Of a stretch of 64,000 nucleotides of DNA, positions 46,517 to 57,159 are shown one piece after another. Below the pieces are notes generated by a model. The model was not told the origin of the DNA, ran no database searches, and saw only the letters and a list, made by a program, of their open reading frames with translations. The DNA is from Bombardia bombarda (lineage: Eukaryota; Ascomycota; Sordariomycetes; Sordariales; Lasiosphaeriaceae). Each line of letters starts with the position of its first letter. Positions within the stretch are counted from its first letter, which is position 1. The stretch covers positions 4,301,001-4,365,000 of the forward strand of contig JAULSR010000001.1 of assembly GCA_030512295.1 (NCBI GenBank), read 5' to 3'. Position numbers and translations under genes: made by a program.

Positions 46517-49500
46517 GTGAGCCGAGTACGGTGGCTAGAAACTGTCTTTTTCTTTTCTTTCTCCGGCGTTACATATCGACCACATATTTCAGCAACCTGG
46601 CTTCCGATTCTCTCTCACGCAAACATCATAAACAGCAATCATGGGGGCGTTACGCTACATACCTTACCTAAGGCAGCCGGGTTTTGTGACGAAGGCATCT
46701 GTGCATGCTAACAGCAAAACCAACCCAACGGCAACCAACAACACCGCCGCCACACGAGCCAACTTCATTTTTTATCTAGTTGGTTTCTTTTAATTCTCAT
46801 GAGCATTGGAACTTGTTCATCTTGTTTTTCTTTTTTTTTTCTGTTTCCCTCCGAGGACAGCGAAAGCGACAGCGACAGCACCTGCTATTATTTACTGGTC
46901 ATTTTTACGGAGTCATCAAGGCTGCAAGACGCTTTTGGTTCTTTTTTTCTTTCTCTTTTCTTTCACTATCAAAATGCGAAGGCTGGTGGGCGGGCGAATT
47001 GGGATTCAACGGGAATTTGTGACTTTTGGGAATAGGATGGTGGGCGGGCGGGCGCTGACACAAAAAAGAGAACGCTTGTCTGAGAGGGCAACAGCGGGCA
47101 TATATCAAAGCTTCTTTCTGGGACAGTGTATTTTTGATGCTGTAGTTTTATTTACGCATATGCATACACCAACTAACATGCTGGTGTTCATTCATCTGTG
47201 TCTTGGCCTAGTCCGGCGTGACCTGACTTGATAGGTATGAAGCAGCGTGGCTTGTTATTCGGATCATCGTCTGTATCATTATTATCGTGACTAGCACTAG
47301 ACTATCCATCCAAGCTTTCCTTGAGATGCTCATCACATAGGATACTATTGCACTGGTGCGTGTGATATAGAATTGGAGCTGGACCAATCGTTACTTGATG
47401 TCGTGTGGTTTTTTTTTAGTTTAGACTTGGTCTTGCTCTCGTTGGCTTTCTTGCTTCAATGCTTGAGCCAGTCGGGAGGAGACCTCTATAATTATTGAGT
47501 CTGGTCCCGGGGAGTGCCAATGACAGACAGACAGACAGACCGACAGACCGACGGGACCGAGCAAATGGCAGATTCGGGCAGTTGGTCGTCTGTCTAGCTA
47601 TCCATGACCAGGCCAGCCCCGACTATCTACTATCTCGGCCCCCGATAGGCTGGCCGGGCTGGGCTGGCTGACCCCCCAAAGGTAAGCAGATAAAAGTCCT
47701 GAATACATAATAATGTGCGGCGGCTTCTGCGGGGAGGAATGGGGTTGGTGGGGGACCGTGTACTCCATCCGCCACACTACACACACGAGTATCAAATACA
47801 TGTAATCTCTGGATTATCACCGATCCGGGGCGGACCGTTCTCGGCTGGGTGGTGGGTGGGCGCTGAGATTACCTACCTTCTGCCTTGGTTTGGAAGTTAT
47901 TGGACTGCGGCGGTGGTGAGAATGAATGACTGGAGCAGAGGAGGTGGGGGTGGGCTTGTTGCCTACTTGGGTGTAACTTGTGTGTTTCGAGGAGTGTGTT
48001 TTGAGGAGTGTGATCTGATTGATGGCTTGACGGGCGACGGGCGACCGGTGGGTGGATGATGAATGATGGATGACGGACGGAGAGGCGTGGGGCGTAAGAC
48101 AAAAGGGCCGCCGTTCGCTCGTTCACTCGCTCGGGGCTGGGCATTCGGGCGGTGTATGTGTATGTGTGAGTGTGAGTGTGTGATGGGAAAAGCTGAATGA
48201 AGAAAATATCGGTATCTCGGTGAATCGGGAGTTTTTCATCAGGGTTTAGCCTAGTTGAACGGTGACGGAAAAAGGGAAGTTGGTGTTATAGGAGGGCGGC
48301 GATATGAAAGGGAAGGTCTACCCGACAGCCACGCCATATGGCCGGAGGGAAGGAAATTGAGAATGATGAATGAGGCTTACGGACTTTACTGACTGCCAGT
48401 TGTTCTGTCGTACGAGTGTGAAAAGTGAAGTACGTGGACGGGTGGCTTATGGTTGAAAAGGGGGGAGTTAACATATGGCCCAAGTATCTGTCAACACCTT
48501 CGGTACGAACTTACAAAGCCTGCCTCCTTACACATACACGCCCATATACCTTAGTGATGCACGTCTTGATTGAGTGCCGAGTACCGGGTACAAAGTACGA
48601 ATATTTGCCGCCTTTTTGTCGGGGCCTCTCACACGCATATCTTACATGTCATCCCAGAATACATGTCGGTGCAACGTACCTTTAATGTCTTGCTCCTTGC
48701 CATGAAATACCACGCGGCGTAAGGCTCTCGTCCTCTCTCTCTCTCTGTATGTGTGTCCGGGGCTCCGTGTATAGGGGTGGTGTTACTTGCATGGACAGGC
48801 AGACATGACGTCGGCTTGTCCGATTCATAGAATAATGGAAGTTGATGGAAAGTAATAAGCTACTCGGTGGCTTAGACCTAGTTTATTCTCTTAGCCATCG
48901 CCGACAGTCTATGTACATACAGGCACATATGTACATTTACGTTGGGACTTGGCAAGCCCTCTCTCCCTATGGGGATCTTTCTCCGCCATTGCTGTTGGTA
49001 AATTAAATTCTCAGGGTGGGGGGGGGGGGGCTGTTGTAAGAGAAAAGAAGACAAGGCTCCGGCAAATGCATGTGTCGAAATGTCTCAGCCAGCCACGGCA
49101 ATGGATAACCAAAGAAGGATATTGGAGGCCAATATAGACGCGGCACCGTTTTCGCGCGTGGGGTGGCTTGGAATGTGTGTCGTGTGTGGCGAGTGGGGGT
49201 TATCCCGTAGTATCGAATATCTTCAACTCTTTTGGGAAAAAGAAAAGAGAAGAAAACGAACCAGCTTCGGCGACACGCACATGGCGGGCAACCGCGGTAA
49301 TTCCTTTCTTTAAACATTATCTGCATTCAATATCTGGCTGGCCCCTGCATTCTGCAGCAACCTTTCTCGAGTCTTTGGGCCAGGTCCGGGTTTCTCACCA
49401 AGCCGTCGATCTCGAAGAAGTTATAATTCAAGGCAAGATCAGCACCTAAATGATATATATCATTAAATAGAAACCGACCTGATAACACGCCCGCTGCGCT

Positions 49501-49824
49501 AGGGATATAATAATCGCACATCAACCGCAACTTGCGAGACGTATGTACACTCACTCTGCTTTGTGCCACCACATGCAGTTCCTTCCCCCCGACCGCTAGC
49601 CGCTTGGATACACCAGTCTTCCAAATACATGCCAGCCCATCCATCGCTCCAATAAAATGATTTCTTCCAACCCCTTCCCTCCCTCGGCTTATTCCCCTCA
49701 CGATGATTGGATAATGTGGGTAGGTGTAGGTTGTGGAATAAATCATCCATACATCCAACCGGTCCCAAGCCAAAGATCCAAAGTTCGCAGTTTGTATTAT
49801 GATGATATATGCAAAAGGACAAGA
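46517..49824. other. 3.3-kb intergenic region, no gene seen
   Basis: This region contains homopolymer T runs (46826-46840), a GACA/GACC repeat at about 47523-47552, a poly-G run at about 49017-49030 and scattered short frames without protein-like composition. Confidence 0.45.
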
Positions 49825-50170
49825 TCATAGCTTTGCCGTCTCGGCAACTGTCCCGACCTTGAGCTTGGCGCCGTACTTTGTCAAGACGTGCTCGTTGTGG
49901 TACTTCCAGAACTGCTTGGTGGCGTCCTTACCGGCCACGCGCTTGAGGATCTTGGCGCCGCCCGGGTGGTCGTCGAGGAAGCCTGTCATTCTCGTATCAG
50001 TATTCGCAAATCCATCCATCCCATCCATTCAATGCCCCATAGAGACAAGGTACCTAGGTAGGGAGCAACTTGCCAGCAATATCATAGACGCCGTCGTCGA
50101 CAATAATGTACATGCCCGCCTTCTCATCCTTGTGGTTGGCCACCTCGGCCTTGGTGAATGTCTTGGACAT
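49825..50170 (-). CDS. Soluble cytochrome b5-like heme protein with a GC-AG intron
   Basis: Exons 50170-50074 and 49982-49825 encode 84 residues. The fold is cytochrome b5: MSKTFTKAEVANHK, then VYDIAGFLDDHPGGAKIL and GKDATKQFWKYHNEHVL. The two heme-ligand histidines sit in HPGG and YHNE. There is no C-terminal membrane anchor, so it is a free electron carrier, unlike microsomal cytochrome b5. Partners cannot be read from the neighbours. The 91-nt intron (50073-49983) has a GC donor (GCAAGT), a CTGAT-like branch and a CAG acceptor. Only this donor keeps the family spacing between VYDIA and FLDDHPGG. Reading through the intron meets a stop after a few codons. A (GATGC)5 repeat lies just upstream of the start. 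Confidence 0.93.
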
Positions 50171-50205
50171 GTTGACGGTGGCTTTTGGTGATTGGATATG
50201 TGTGT

Positions 50206-50230
50206 GATGCGATGCGATGCGATGCGATGC
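50206..50230. repeat. Pentanucleotide repeat (GATGC)5
   Basis: Five perfect GATGC units lie 36-60 nt upstream of the cytochrome b5 start codon, in its likely 5' UTR. A shorter copy of the same motif precedes the U1-C gene (62279-62292). Confidence 0.9.
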
Positions 50231-51061
50231 AATCAGCGCTGTCGCGAAGGTAAAGAAGATATTTAGACTTTTTGGAGAGAAGAAGGCAAGTGATTGTTAA
50301 TCGCAAGCTGCCCACTGAATGGATGGTGGATGGTGGTGCCTGGGCTAGTTGTTGCTCACTTGGTAAAGAAAGGGCAAGGAAGGAGCAGGGAAGCACCGGG
50401 CGAGGTCACCCGCCGGTATCCGCAATCAACTGGAACCTCGGCTCGGCTTTTTGGAATGGGGGAATGGGGAATTGGGGGGAGGAAGATCCGGGGTCATCAT
50501 TTGTTTCACCCCCGCAGACGTCATTCCTCCCTCCACGAAAAAAAGATGGGGTAAAATTACAGACAACTATTAATGTCAACATAAATCACCGAAGCTGTGA
50601 CTTTGATGGTTATTGATCGTATGATTAAGTGATACCTTGATGTTGAACTTGTCTCTTATTCTCTCGTCTATCGCTTCTGCAGGAAGCATACTATGCTCTA
50701 TCCTGCAGCTAAAATTACACCTTATCTAATTGATCTGTATCCCGACCACTTGATCCAACGTATTTGACGAGATGCAGCGATACAGTCTTACTCCCTTCTT
50801 CTCTTCGTATCATATCCCACATGCCAAGACTATTTCCCAAACCTCTGATCTGCCCCTCGCACCAGTCTGTCACCACATGTCCAGAGTGTATCTGGATACC
50901 TGATCTACTCTATCTAGCACCATCAATGGTGTTCATTCCCGCGCCCATCGCCCATGATGAGCCATACCGCCAACGCCGCCATGCAATGCTCGCATGAGAA
51001 ACAAAAGCGAAAGAACGGCCAAAAAGAAAAGTCACAAAATAACAGAAAGAACGGCTGATGA
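50231..51061. other. Intergenic, no gene seen
   Basis: This holds the promoter of the minus-strand cytochrome b5 gene on the left and the 3' end of the PLC-like gene on the right. No protein-like frame is seen. Confidence 0.5.
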
Positions 51062-52453
51062 CTAGATCAGTGCCCAAAGACCAGCACCCACCAAGCACAA
51101 GTTGAGCAAGAAGCGTGTCGCCTCCATATCCCTAAATCTAATCGCAGCGCTCGCAGCCACGCCGCAGCAGGGCCTGTTGTACGTCACATTGTTGACCCTC
51201 GCCGCCGCCTCAAAAACGCTCCCCGGGTATCCGCCATAGTTGTAGTAGTCGACATTCAAGACATTCGGCGCCCGGTCCCAATCCGAGCGGCAGTTGTTGG
51301 CGGCCAGGCCCAGGCTGCCAAAGCCCGTGTAGTTGTTTGTCTGATTCAGCTGCGAGACGGCAGGCACGACGATCGAGGCGCCGAGCAGCGACACCTCGAC
51401 GTTGAGGTTGTGGTTCATGAGATACAGCCGCTTCTTGGCGTCCTCGGGCTGAAGGTCGGGCGGGCGCTGCACGGTACATGGAAACGACTGGTTTAGGGGG
51501 TCAAACGGCGTCTCCCACATCTGGGAGAACTCGTCGAGCAGCCAGGGGTAGGCGGTCTGGTTGGCGATGTAGTCGAGGAACATGACGACGCGCTGGCCGG
51601 ACAGAATCATGGACGCCAGGGTAGGCCAGTCGTCGAGCGACATGGGCACGACGGGCGGTGTGTAGATGTACTGCAGGATGCCCGTCGACTCGATGTAGGG
51701 GACGTACAGGTCCGGGGTCGAGTAGTTGCCGTTGCCGAGCAGGATGGTGACCACGTCGTAGGGATGGGCGGCCACCCAGTTCTTGACCTCGGTCAGCCAG
51801 CCCGTGATGGGGCCCGCGTCGAACAGGTCGCAGGTTGTGTGGCAGAAGTGCGGGATGGTGCCGTTGACGGGCCACTGGATTTGCGCTTGCAGGAACCGCA
51901 CGCCGTCGTTGAGCTGGCTGACCACGTCGAGCTGCTGGTTGGCGGCTGCGCTGCCCGCCCGCACGAAGGGGCTGTTGTGGCAGCCGACTTCGGTGATGTT
52001 GCTGTACTTGCGGTCGCAGAACTCGGGGTAGTTGTTGCAGGGCCGCGTGTTGGTTGGGGCCGGTACCTCTGCTGTTGTGCTGGTTGTTGAGTTGGCCCCC
52101 TCGTTTGTGTTCATCGACGACGTGGCCGAGCCGGTCAGGTATGTCAGCGTCCCGGTGGGAGAGGTCGAGATGGTGCCGTTGGATTCGATAGAGCTGACCC
52201 CGGTCGCCAGTGTTGTTGTCGCCAGAGTTATGGTGGAGGAGTACGTCTTGTAGAGGTTGGTGGGCGTCGTCTTGGTATCATCCGAGGTCCTTGTCCCTGT
52301 CAGAACCACAATGCCGCCACCGTCGTCGCTGGAGCTGGATGGAGACGACTTGGCCGTGGACTCGGACCCTGAGGTCGACGTCGAGGTGGTCTCGCAGCGA
52401 GCTATGCTCGCACTCAGCGAGAGCACCCACAGCAGGCGGGCCAGACGTGTCAT
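51062..52453 (-). CDS. Secreted, probably GPI-anchored PLC-like phosphodiesterase
   Basis: Single exon, 463 residues from the ATG at 52453; the frame extends to 52510 only via GTG. Residues 1-19 form a signal peptide (RLARLLWVLSLSASIARC). A Ser/Thr-rich stalk runs to about residue 145. The catalytic-type domain follows: GCHNSPFV and HFCHTTC carry the histidines typical of PLC-X TIM barrels, with LNDGVRFLQAQIQ and PYDVVTILLGN in family positions. Several Asn-X-Ser/Thr sites are present. The C-terminus ends in a hydrophobic tail (LLNLCLVGAGLWALI), as for GPI addition. Fungal relatives are annotated as PLC-like phosphodiesterases of the cell surface; the true substrate is unknown. The Cys-rich segments CNNYPEFC and CCGVAA suggest disulfides. 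Confidence 0.92.
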   Translation of the reverse strand: MTRLARLLWVLSLSASIARCETTSTSTSGSESTAKSSPSSSSDDGGGIVVLTGTRTSDDTKTTPTNLYKTYSSTITLATTTLATGVSSIESNGTISTSPTGTLTYLTGSATSSMNTNEGANSTTSTTAEVPAPTNTRPCNNYPEFCDRKYSNITEVGCHNSPFVRAGSAAANQQLDVVSQLNDGVRFLQAQIQWPVNGTIPHFCHTTCDLFDAGPITGWLTEVKNWVAAHPYDVVTILLGNGNYSTPDLYVPYIESTGILQYIYTPPVVPMSLDDWPTLASMILSGQRVVMFLDYIANQTAYPWLLDEFSQMWETPFDPLNQSFPCTVQRPPDLQPEDAKKRLYLMNHNLNVEVSLLGASIVVPAVSQLNQTNNYTGFGSLGLAANNCRSDWDRAPNVLNVDYYNYGGYPGSVFEAAARVNNVTYNRPCCGVAASAAIRFRDMEATRFLLNLCLVGAGLWALI

Positions 52454-53997
52454 GGTCGTCTGTCTCTGGGGACTGGACGTCGTTGTTGTTTGTCGGTTGC
52501 TGCTTGGCACTCGTTTCGTTTGAGCTCAAACGTCAACATCCAAGGGTCGTCGTGGAATGACGCATCAGGTAGGAATATTAAAGGTATTGTGCAGAATTTA
52601 GGTAAGGAACGAAGTGGGTAGATGGGATGAATGTACCCAAAACAGCACTAATCTTTTTTGTCAAGTGTTGACAGCTCCGCCCGTCGCGGAAAGCAGTCCT
52701 GACCCTTGAACCTTAAACAAGTCGATGGCTCTTGCCCCTTGGCCCTTCTTCAGATGCACTGCCGTATTGGTGGATACTGAACCTCCTGACCCCTGCCCAC
52801 CACCGGCATCTTCCCTGCAGCCCCATGAGAGAATCGGCTGACGCGCGCCTGTCTAGAAAATGACCACGGTGCCCAAGAGATGGGTTGCACCAAGCCTATA
52901 AAGAAGCTTTCATTACGCATTGGTTGCTTCCTTGACAGTTGACTTTGAACACACTCCATTACAAAAATTTGGCATCGGCCTGCCGAGAATAAAGGAGAAA
53001 AGTGTAGGATGACGTTGAGAGCGCGTATGTTCCCCATCTGGCGGTGCCAAGAGAACTAAAGGGACCCCGTTAGCATAAAGCTAGGCGCATAAGCGGCCCT
53101 CGGATCGACGTTAACGGTGGACCGGGCTCGACGGGAGGCCAGGGATTTGACAGGGCCGAGAACAGGGCTATGCTACCGAAATTCAGCGAGATTGGTTCCT
53201 TCTTTCGATGCCAGAAAACAGTACTCGTCACCAATTTCATCTTCTTTCCTTCGTTATTCTTCCAGCACATCCGGGCAGGATTTTTGGAAACTGAGATACA
53301 AAGTCAACACGTGGTGAGCTGTCGATACCACCATCCTACAGCAATGTCTCAGACACCAGGTCATCTCTCAAAGTCAGACACCCGTGGACCTCTTAGCCGC
53401 CGAATTGACAGGGCTTGAATAGCGCTCGAGGAGGCCGCTCAGCTGTCTCCACCGACCACCTACCCACCATTGTTTTCAGGGGCCCATGGCCAATTGAAGC
53501 TCCATCAGCAAAAGCTTCCAAGACAGCACCTGGGCACATGGACTGGGCGTCAACATCAACGTCGTCATTCACACCACCATTCACTCCGTTTTGCAAACAA
53601 ACCAAAAAAAGTCCCCAGCAGTCAATCTGACCTGGGTCATCCTGTCGCTTACCGATTTCAATTCTGATTCCCATCTTGCTGATCCCTACAATACTTGATT
53701 TTTTTTTGGTCTGTTTACTTTTCCTTTTCCCCTGCCCCTGCTGTTTTGATTCTCTAAGATCTGGTCTGGACCATCACCCCGTCACTCGCCCATCACGGCA
53801 TCCCACGGCACCTTGTCCCTCCTCCAAAGCTTGAATCCACGCCAAGCTTAGGTGTTGACTTGGTGTGAGCCGCAACCTTAGCTTTAAGCTTCCAACCCGG
53901 ACTTTTGTCGTTCTGTCCACTTCAGTTTCGCATCTCTTGCTCACGACAGCAAGCCTCATCAGTTGGGCAAAGACGTGGTCGTGGCAGCTCGCTCACA
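52454..53997. other. 1.5-kb gap between divergent genes
   Basis: No supported gene. The right end (about 53690-53990) is pyrimidine-rich and probably the promoter and leader of the SUR7-family gene. Confidence 0.5.
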
Positions 53998-55065
53998 ATG
54001 GCGTTGCCGTCCATCCTCCACGCCCGCAGGCGAAAACCCAACAATGATAACAATGGCAACAACGAAAAGTCGTCGTCGACAACACCGTCAAGTGTCCTGT
54101 CCAAATCCAAAGAACAACTTCCTCCCCCAGCAGACGGCCAAACCCAGAAGCAGAATACCGCCCTTTCCAGCGCCGACATAAAAAAAGCCACCAAGCTCCG
54201 GCGCGGCTTCGCCTTCAGCGCCTCCATCTCCTATCTCATATCCTTCGTCTTCCTAATCCTGGTCCTCATCGGCAACACCTCCAACAAGTCCGTCCTCAAC
54301 GACCTCTACTTCTTCAAGCTCAACCTCGCAGACATCATCCCGACCTCTGTCCCCAACGCCAGCCTCATCAACAGCATCGCCCAGAGCATCGGCCTGCACG
54401 ATTTCTACCAGGTCGGCCTCTGGAACTTTTGCGAGGGTTACGGAAACGTGTAAGCCCCCCCCTCTCACTCCTCACCTCTCTTTGTCATCAAGTTTACTAA
54501 CAAAAAACAAAAACAGCGGAATAACCTACTGTTCCCCCCACAAACCCTCTACTGGTTCAACCCGGTCGAGATCCTCATGAACGAGCTCCTCTCGGGCGCC
54601 ACCATCGCCCTGCCCACCCAGGTCGTCACCATCCTCGACGTCCTCCGCTTTACCTCCCAGATCATGTTCGGCTTCTTCCTCGCCGGCACCGTCGTCAACT
54701 TCCTCCTCATGCTCGTCTCCCCGCTCGCCATGCGGTCGCGCTGGTGGAGCCTACCCGTCGCCGTCGTCGCCTTCCTCTCCACTTTGTTTGTGTTGGCGGC
54801 CTCCATCATCGCGAGCGTCATCAGCTTCGTCTTCAAGTACGCCGCCGAGGCGCAGTCAGACCTCAACATCCACGCGTACGTGGGCACCAAGATGCTGGTG
54901 TTTATGTGGGTGGCGACGGGGTTTACGCTGTGGGGGTTCGTGGTGCACGCGGGCATGGGGTGTTGCTGTGTGTCGAGGAGGGATTTGCGGACGGGGAGGA
55001 GGGTGGTGAGGAATGGGGTCGTGCAGGACGTTTCGAGCTCGAGCTCGTCCAGTCAGCATAGTTAG
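53998..55065 (+). CDS. SUR7/PalI-family plasma membrane protein, local frame conflict
   Basis: I start at the ATG at 53998; the open frame reaches back to 53905 only through TTG. Exon 1 encodes a Ser/Asn-rich tail, a membrane span (YLISFVFLILVLIGN) and an extracellular loop ending GLWNFCEGYGN. Exon 2 encodes YWFNPVEIL and three more spans, ending in a Ser-rich tail. This four-span layout with a W...C...C loop is the claudin-like SUR7/PalI family, acting in eisosomes or pH sensing. The problem is the join. The strong GTAAGC donor (54450) and CAG acceptor (54516) give the expected family reading ITYC, but then a run of six C (54534-54539) shifts the frame. The weaker GTGTAA donor at 54448 keeps the frame open (332 aa) but loses the second loop Cys. 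Confidence 0.85.
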
Positions 55066-56259
55066 GTGTGTGTGAGAGTGAGCGAGTGAATGAATAGATG
55101 GAGGGCTTTTTGCATCGGGTGGTTGCTTTTTTCGTTTCTCTTCTTTTTTCACATTTTGGCGCCGCATTTTGCATTGGGAGGCCTGGATTAGAGGGCATAG
55201 GGATAGTTCGTAGATATCAGAGCAACACTGGCCTTCATCTACCTATATTAGGTATGAAACACCCACATTGATAGATAGTCGGGGGAATGTATATAGACTG
55301 ATACTTATTTAGCGTCGGATCACAAACAGATCAAGGGGACTACAGTTACCTACGTAGTTCATAAATCTGGCCCTGTGGAGCGGACAACGATTCATCAATA
55401 GAGAATTACATGTTCGTCAATCGTGCTCGGCAAATCACAACACAAATCAAGTTCAAGTTGGTTCAAGGTTCATCGAATAGATTCAAAGTCATCTATCAAT
55501 CCCTATCTATCCTCCTCCAGTCCCAATGGCTAGCTCAGAAACCAAATAAGAACCTCCCTTCAAGAAACCTTCCAAATCATCCAGTTTCCGAAACAAGAAG
55601 CCCCCTTCCTTTTCCAAGACCACATATTAAAGTTATTTTCCCCCAGAGCAGGACCCAGCCGACAACCCCCCTCACCAGGAGGGAGAAGCACGCCAGCCAG
55701 GTACCCCAGGACTTGACAGTTGTTTGTAAATAAAAAGTATAATAAAAAAAAAAAGAACAATGCAGAGTGTACATTTATCAAGAAGATGGTTAAAAAAAAT
55801 TATATCTTTCGACTCAAACACGAAAACAGTCGGCAACAAACCACCAAGAAAAGGGGTGGAAGGCCAGACAACAAAAGGTTTCGTGGGGCCGCAGCATCGA
55901 CCCACTAGTGGACGCTGACGGGGGAGGCAAAGTTGCACACACACCGCCGCCGCATTCAACAACAAAGTGAGTGTGTATGGGATTGGCCATGTCGGTTTGG
56001 TTTGTTTTCTCATGCCCCAGCGAAAAGTAAGGGGCGAAGCGAATGGGCCTGAACGTTGCGTTGTAAAACGTTCATTTGGTTTCTTCTGGGCTGTGATGAT
56101 AATGATCGATGTGATCGACGCGAGCTGGGTATCGTTTGTCATATTATTATCGTCATCGTGGTCGTAATCATCAAGCATCGCATTGCTCTAAGTCTTGAGC
56201 GTAATTAAGTAACTCGTAAAAAAAAATCATCATCTTTCCTAGTCGTGAAATGACATCGC
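55066..56259. other. Intergenic region between convergent genes
   Basis: This should contain the 3' UTRs of the SUR7-family gene (left) and the CBM-like gene (right). A-rich stretches occur at about 55741-55800 and 56219-56227. No coding frame is supported. Confidence 0.5.
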
Positions 56260-57159
56260 TCAGTGGCGGACAACGATGCCATGTCTGCGCGAGCTGCGCT
56301 CGACATACTCGTCCTCCTCACCCGAAGACGAGGAGCACGAGTCCTCGTAGCCACAACGGGCGCCGCCGCAGTCGATGCGGACGCGCTCGCCCTTGCGCGT
56401 GATGCCGTAGCGCTCGCACGTGCACGATGAGCAGTCGGACGAGGCCGGGGTGCTGTAGCCCGAGAGCGACGAGTTGGGGCTAGAGCTGCCCGAGCGCGAC
56501 GAGCGGTAGCTGAGCGAGGAACCCGAGCCGACGGACGAGACGGGGGAGCCGGCGGCACCAAAGTCGGTGATGACGTCCTCGTCGTAGTCGTAGAGTCCCG
56601 TGGCGGCGAACCGGCTGCTGAGCTCGTTCTCGTCAAAGTCGGCGTCGAGGATGTGGCGCGTGGCGTGTGGCGAGAGCGGCTTGGGTGCCTTGATCTGCGA
56701 GATGGACAGGGGGCGGCCCTTGGGGATGTCGAGCGACAGGCTGTGGCGGCTTGTGGAGGAGCTGGTCTTGGACGACCTGTGCTCGCGGGACTCGCGCGAG
56801 TGGCGGGACGAGGTCTTGGAAGAAGATGATGAGGAAGACTTGGAGGAGCGGGATGACGAGGTCTTTGGGACATCGAGGATGTTGAGGGCGCGGCCGGTGG
56901 TGGGCTCAACGGTGGACTCCTCGCTGGGGTTGTGCGAGACGTGGTAGCCGTCGATGATGTAGTAGTACCAGTAGCGCTGGCCCGACTCAACAGTGTTGGG
57001 CTGGAAGCGGAAGGTGCCCTTCCACGAGCCAGACTTTGACGATGTGCGGTCCCGGGAGAGCGGGAGCTGGCCGCTGTAGTTGTCCCATGAGCCGAGAAGA
57101 TGGACCGTCTTGACGCCGGACGAAACGCGAAGAGAGAACGAGAGCTGAATAGCCGACAT
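56260..57159 (-). CDS. Protein with AMPK/CBM48-like glycogen-binding domain
   Basis: Single exon, 299 residues from the ATG at 57159. Residues 1-95 form an early-set immunoglobulin-like domain of the CBM48/AMPK-beta type: VHLLGSWDNYSGQLPLSRD, a GSWKGTFRF strand, YWYYYIIDGYHVSHNP and an ALNILDVP end. The WDNY and YYYIIDG segments are hallmarks. A Ser/Arg/His-rich region follows (about 97-140), then a Pro/Ser-rich part with acidic DADFDENELSSRF. Six cysteines at 243, 246, 248, 264, 269 and 275 (CSSCTC and CGGARC) form a possible metal site. The tail is acidic. The domain binds glycogen-like glucan in AMPK beta subunits, but this protein lacks the AMPK-beta C-terminal domain. It may tether glycogen or act as a phospho-regulated adaptor; that part is inference. 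Confidence 0.88.
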   Translation of the reverse strand: MSAIQLSFSLRVSSGVKTVHLLGSWDNYSGQLPLSRDRTSSKSGSWKGTFRFQPNTVESGQRYWYYYIIDGYHVSHNPSEESTVEPTTGRALNILDVPKTSSSRSSKSSSSSSSKTSSRHSRESREHRSSKTSSSTSRHSLSLDIPKGRPLSISQIKAPKPLSPHATRHILDADFDENELSSRFAATGLYDYDEDVITDFGAAGSPVSSVGSGSSLSYRSSRSGSSSPNSSLSGYSTPASSDCSSCTCERYGITRKGERVRIDCGGARCGYEDSCSSSSGEEDEYVERSSRRHGIVVRH

